Source: an uncultured Fidelibacterota bacterium (lineage in GTDB: Bacteria > Fidelibacterota > Marinisomatia > Marinisomatales > UBA8229). Taken from it: DNA of 8,733 bases. The notes below the pieces were generated by a model. That model saw only the letters and a program-made list of their open reading frames with translations, was not told the origin of the DNA and did not search any database. The stretch is from the NCBI GenBank assembly GCA_913054425.1, contig CAJXJG010000065.1, positions 1-8,733 on the forward strand. Direction: 5' to 3'. A program made the translations under genes and the position numbers. Below, one piece after another: positions 6,715-8,733 of this stretch (its first letter is position 1; each line of letters starts with the position of its first letter).

Positions 6715-7578
6715 TTACATTCCGACGGGATGCCAGGTTGTCTTCATTTCCTGAGTTTTTAATATATAATACGGTCCCTGGGAGTTGTTTTTAGACCAAT
6801 CCTCATCGTTGTATACAATGGCACGTTTTACATTAAGAGATGCATTTTCCTCCACCATTTTGATTTCCTGGAGATTCTCCCCGCAATAAATAATAGCATT
6901 TATATCCATATGTGAAGAAAAATGCTCAAGCAATTCGGACCGAAAGCCTGTGAGAATATTCACTACACCTGCCGGTACATCGGAATTTTGCAAAATTTCC
7001 GCACACGAGACTGAACAAAGAGGACGTGATTGAGAAGCTAAAACCACACAGGTATTACCGCCTGCAATTACCGGCGCAAACACGGAAACAAACCCCAACA
7101 ATGAAGATTCTTCAGGCGCACAGACAGCAACAACGCCTGTGGCTTCCGGAACCGTAAAATTAAAATATGGCAGGGATACAGGGTTTACCCGGCTGAATAC
7201 CTGCTGATATTTATCCGCCCATCCTGCGTAGTAAAGAAGCCTGTCTATAGTTTGTGTAATCTCCTTCTCCGCGGCACTTTTCGTTAAACCTTGTAATACC
7301 AGTTCACCAATAAATTGGTCACAACACCCTTCAAGCATCTCGCCTATTCGATACAAAATCTGGCTGCGGTTATAAGCATTTCGATTGGACCAATCTTTAA
7401 AAGCCTTTCTCGCTGCCACAACTGCATTTCTAAAATCTTTCCTGGATCCACGGCAAATACTCATATCTATAGTTTTTTTTGCATCAGTCCATTTATAGTA
7501 TCTCCCAGATTCGGTCCTGGGGAATTTACCATCTATAAATAATTTATATGTTTTACGAATATTTAGTCGTTTATCCAT
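6715..7578 (-). CDS. Non-catalytic ALDH-like protein, resembles the C-terminal half of ALDH16
   Basis: A 287-residue protein with the ALDH NAD-binding fold but none of the catalytic half. Numbered from ATG 7578, 'YKLFIDGKFPRTESG' (about 11-25) is the ALDH entry strand and 'YYAGWADKY' (116-124) matches 'YYAGWADKL' in the preceding gene. 'ATGVVAVCAPEES' (146-158) replaces the usual PWNFP, and 'PAGVVNILTG' (202-211) closes the fold. The KPAE lysine, FTGS, ELGG glutamate and active-site cysteine are all absent; typical ALDHs have about 480 residues. The end 'KTQEMKTTWHPVGM' resembles the terminus I recall for bacterial ALDH16 proteins. By analogy it should pair with the upstream ALDH as a structural subunit rather than act alone (inference). 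I prefer ATG 7578 over the in-frame TTG at 7584. The 15-base gap to the upstream stop lacks a Shine-Dalgarno. It could instead be a decaying pseudogene, but an intact frame and conserved ending argue against that. Confidence 0.8.
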   Translation of the reverse strand: MDKRLNIRKTYKLFIDGKFPRTESGRYYKWTDAKKTIDMSICRGSRKDFRNAVVAARKAFKDWSNRNAYNRSQILYRIGEMLEGCCDQFIGELVLQGLTKSAAEKEITQTIDRLLYYAGWADKYQQVFSRVNPVSLPYFNFTVPEATGVVAVCAPEESSLLGFVSVFAPVIAGGNTCVVLASQSRPLCSVSCAEILQNSDVPAGVVNILTGFRSELLEHFSSHMDINAIIYCGENLQEIKMVEENASLNVKRAIVYNDEDWSKNNSQGPYYILKTQEMKTTWHPVGM

Positions 7579-7593
7579 TTTCAAAATCTTTTG

Positions 7594-8733
7594 TTATACT
7601 AATTCCACATAGGAATGAAGTCCATCAATGCCGCCCTCTCTACCCATGCCGCTTTCCTTATATCCACCAAAAGGAGAGCTCGGATCAAACTTATTAAACG
7701 TATTTGCCCAAATTACTCCCGCCCGAATTTCTTTAGTCACTTTGAAAAGCTTTGACCCCTTATCTGTCCACACACCGCCAGAGAGACCATATGGAGTATT
7801 GTTCGCTTTTGAAATTACCTCATCAACTGTACGAAAAGTTTGAATCGCTAAAACAGGACCAAAAATTTCCTCCTGAACAATCCGATGGGATTGAGATACG
7901 TCAGCAAAAAGAGTAGGGGCATACCAAAACCCCTTTTCCGGAAGTGTACAGGATGGTTGATAAACCGATCCTCCTTCTTTTTTGCCAATATCTACATACT
8001 CACATATTTTTTCCAATTGCATTCTGGAATTAATAGCGCCAATATCTGTATTTTTATCCAGCGGATCTCCAATCACCAAAGTATTCATACGATCTTTTAG
8101 TTTACTGATGACTTCCTTTGCTACACTTTCCTGTACATAAAGACGAGACCCAGCACAGCATACATGCCCCTGATTAAAGAAAATTGCGTCAACAATTCCC
8201 TCCACAGCCTGATTAATGGCAGCATCCTCAAAAATAATGTTCGCTGCCTTTCCACCCAACTCCAACGTATATCTTTTGCCAGACCCTGCTAAAGTTTTCA
8301 TGATGAATTTTCCAACTTCGGTGGAACCGGTAAATGCAACTTTATTCACATCAGGATGCTTTACTAACATTTTTCCTGTTTCGCCACCCCCGGTTATTAT
8401 ATTCACAACACCTGGAGGTACATCCGCTTCACGAATTACCTCCGCAAGTTTCAAAGCAGTAAGAGGTGTGGTTTCCGCCGGTTTCAAAACTACCGTATTA
8501 CCAGCAGCTAATGCAGGAGCAATTTTCCACGCTGCCATCAACAAAGGAAAATTCCAGGGAATAATTTGCCCGGCAACTCCCAACGATTTTGTGCTACGGC
8601 CTGGGAAAGCATAATCCAGCTTGTCTGCCCAACCTGCATAATAAAAAAAATGCGCTGCTGCCAGCGGAATATCAACATCGCGGGATTCCCTGATAGGCTT
8701 TCCACCATCCAGGGATTCAATCACTGCAAACTC
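7594..8733 (-). CDS. NAD(P)-dependent aldehyde dehydrogenase, ALDH16-like catalytic half, 5' end outside window
   Basis: Oxidises an aldehyde to a carboxylic acid with NAD(P)+; substrate unknown. The frame is open to the window edge, and the first visible residues 'EFAVIESLDGGKP' are the internal ALDH segment 'xLxxLESLDxGKP', so the GTG at 8724 is not a start and roughly 100 N-terminal residues lie outside. In the 379 visible residues: 'PWNFP' with the oxyanion asparagine (59-63), 'KPAE' (84-87), 'FTGSTEVG' (134-141), catalytic glutamate in 'LELGGK' (E158), catalytic cysteine in 'NQGHVCCAGSR' (C192, first of the pair), 'EEIFGPV' (288-294) and 'FGGYKESGMGREGG' near the end. All catalytic residues are present. 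'GDPLDKNTDIGAI', 'AGVIWANTFNKFD' and 'GREGGIDGL' resemble the N-terminal ALDH domain of ALDH16 proteins as I recall them. It stops at TAA 7594-7596, in the same frame as the next gene. Confidence 0.93.
   Translation of the reverse strand, partial: EFAVIESLDGGKPIRESRDVDIPLAAAHFFYYAGWADKLDYAFPGRSTKSLGVAGQIIPWNFPLLMAAWKIAPALAAGNTVVLKPAETTPLTALKLAEVIREADVPPGVVNIITGGGETGKMLVKHPDVNKVAFTGSTEVGKFIMKTLAGSGKRYTLELGGKAANIIFEDAAINQAVEGIVDAIFFNQGHVCCAGSRLYVQESVAKEVISKLKDRMNTLVIGDPLDKNTDIGAINSRMQLEKICEYVDIGKKEGGSVYQPSCTLPEKGFWYAPTLFADVSQSHRIVQEEIFGPVLAIQTFRTVDEVISKANNTPYGLSGGVWTDKGSKLFKVTKEIRAGVIWANTFNKFDPSSPFGGYKESGMGREGGIDGLHSYVELV

Noticed and set aside
8722..8724. GTG as the start of the first ALDH gene
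   Set aside because: The frame continues to the window edge and the residues on both sides belong to a conserved internal ALDH segment, so the codon is an internal valine.

Overview
The window is a compact, AT-rich (roughly 40% GC by eye) stretch of bacterial chromosome. All seven genes are transcribed on the minus strand, so the biological reading order runs from base 8733 down to base 1. Non-coding gaps are 81 bases or less. No RNA gene, insertion sequence, CRISPR array or long repeat is visible. The ValRS sequence uses a 'SKSLGNSPDP' signature and a 'SSWLWPI' segment, which I associate with Bacteroidota and related FCB-group lineages rather than with Proteobacteria. Ribosome binding sites are weak or absent at several starts, and one start codon is TTG. 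I infer an FCB-type bacterium, possibly an uncultivated marine lineage, with low confidence.

Bases 8733-6715 hold two consecutive aldehyde dehydrogenase (ALDH) family genes. The first is cut by the window edge and is a complete catalytic type in what can be seen. The second is a shortened ALDH-like protein with no catalytic residues. Together they look like the catalytic and non-catalytic halves of the two-domain ALDH16 family, encoded here as separate proteins. They lie in the same reading frame, with a single TAA and 15 bases between them. Next, at 6685-5273, comes a conventional iron-sulfur 23S rRNA (uracil-C5) methyltransferase of the RlmD/TrmA family, 29 bases downstream.

The 81-base gap at 5192-5272 is the only real intergenic region. 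It carries an inverted repeat followed by a T run (a possible weak terminator for rlmD), a sigma70-like promoter candidate with a perfect TATAAT, and a perfect 14-base palindrome just past the -10. I read it as the boundary between two transcription units.

The second unit (5191-1) starts with a two-transmembrane K+ channel carrying a cytosolic RCK (TrkA-N/TrkA-C) region. A free-standing cyclic-nucleotide-binding domain protein without a DNA-binding domain follows 8 bases later. Valyl-tRNA synthetase comes next, and then a secreted DUF4139-family protein whose start overlaps the valS stop by four bases and which runs off the window. The most interesting points are the split ALDH16-like pair and the channel plus separate nucleotide-sensor pair.
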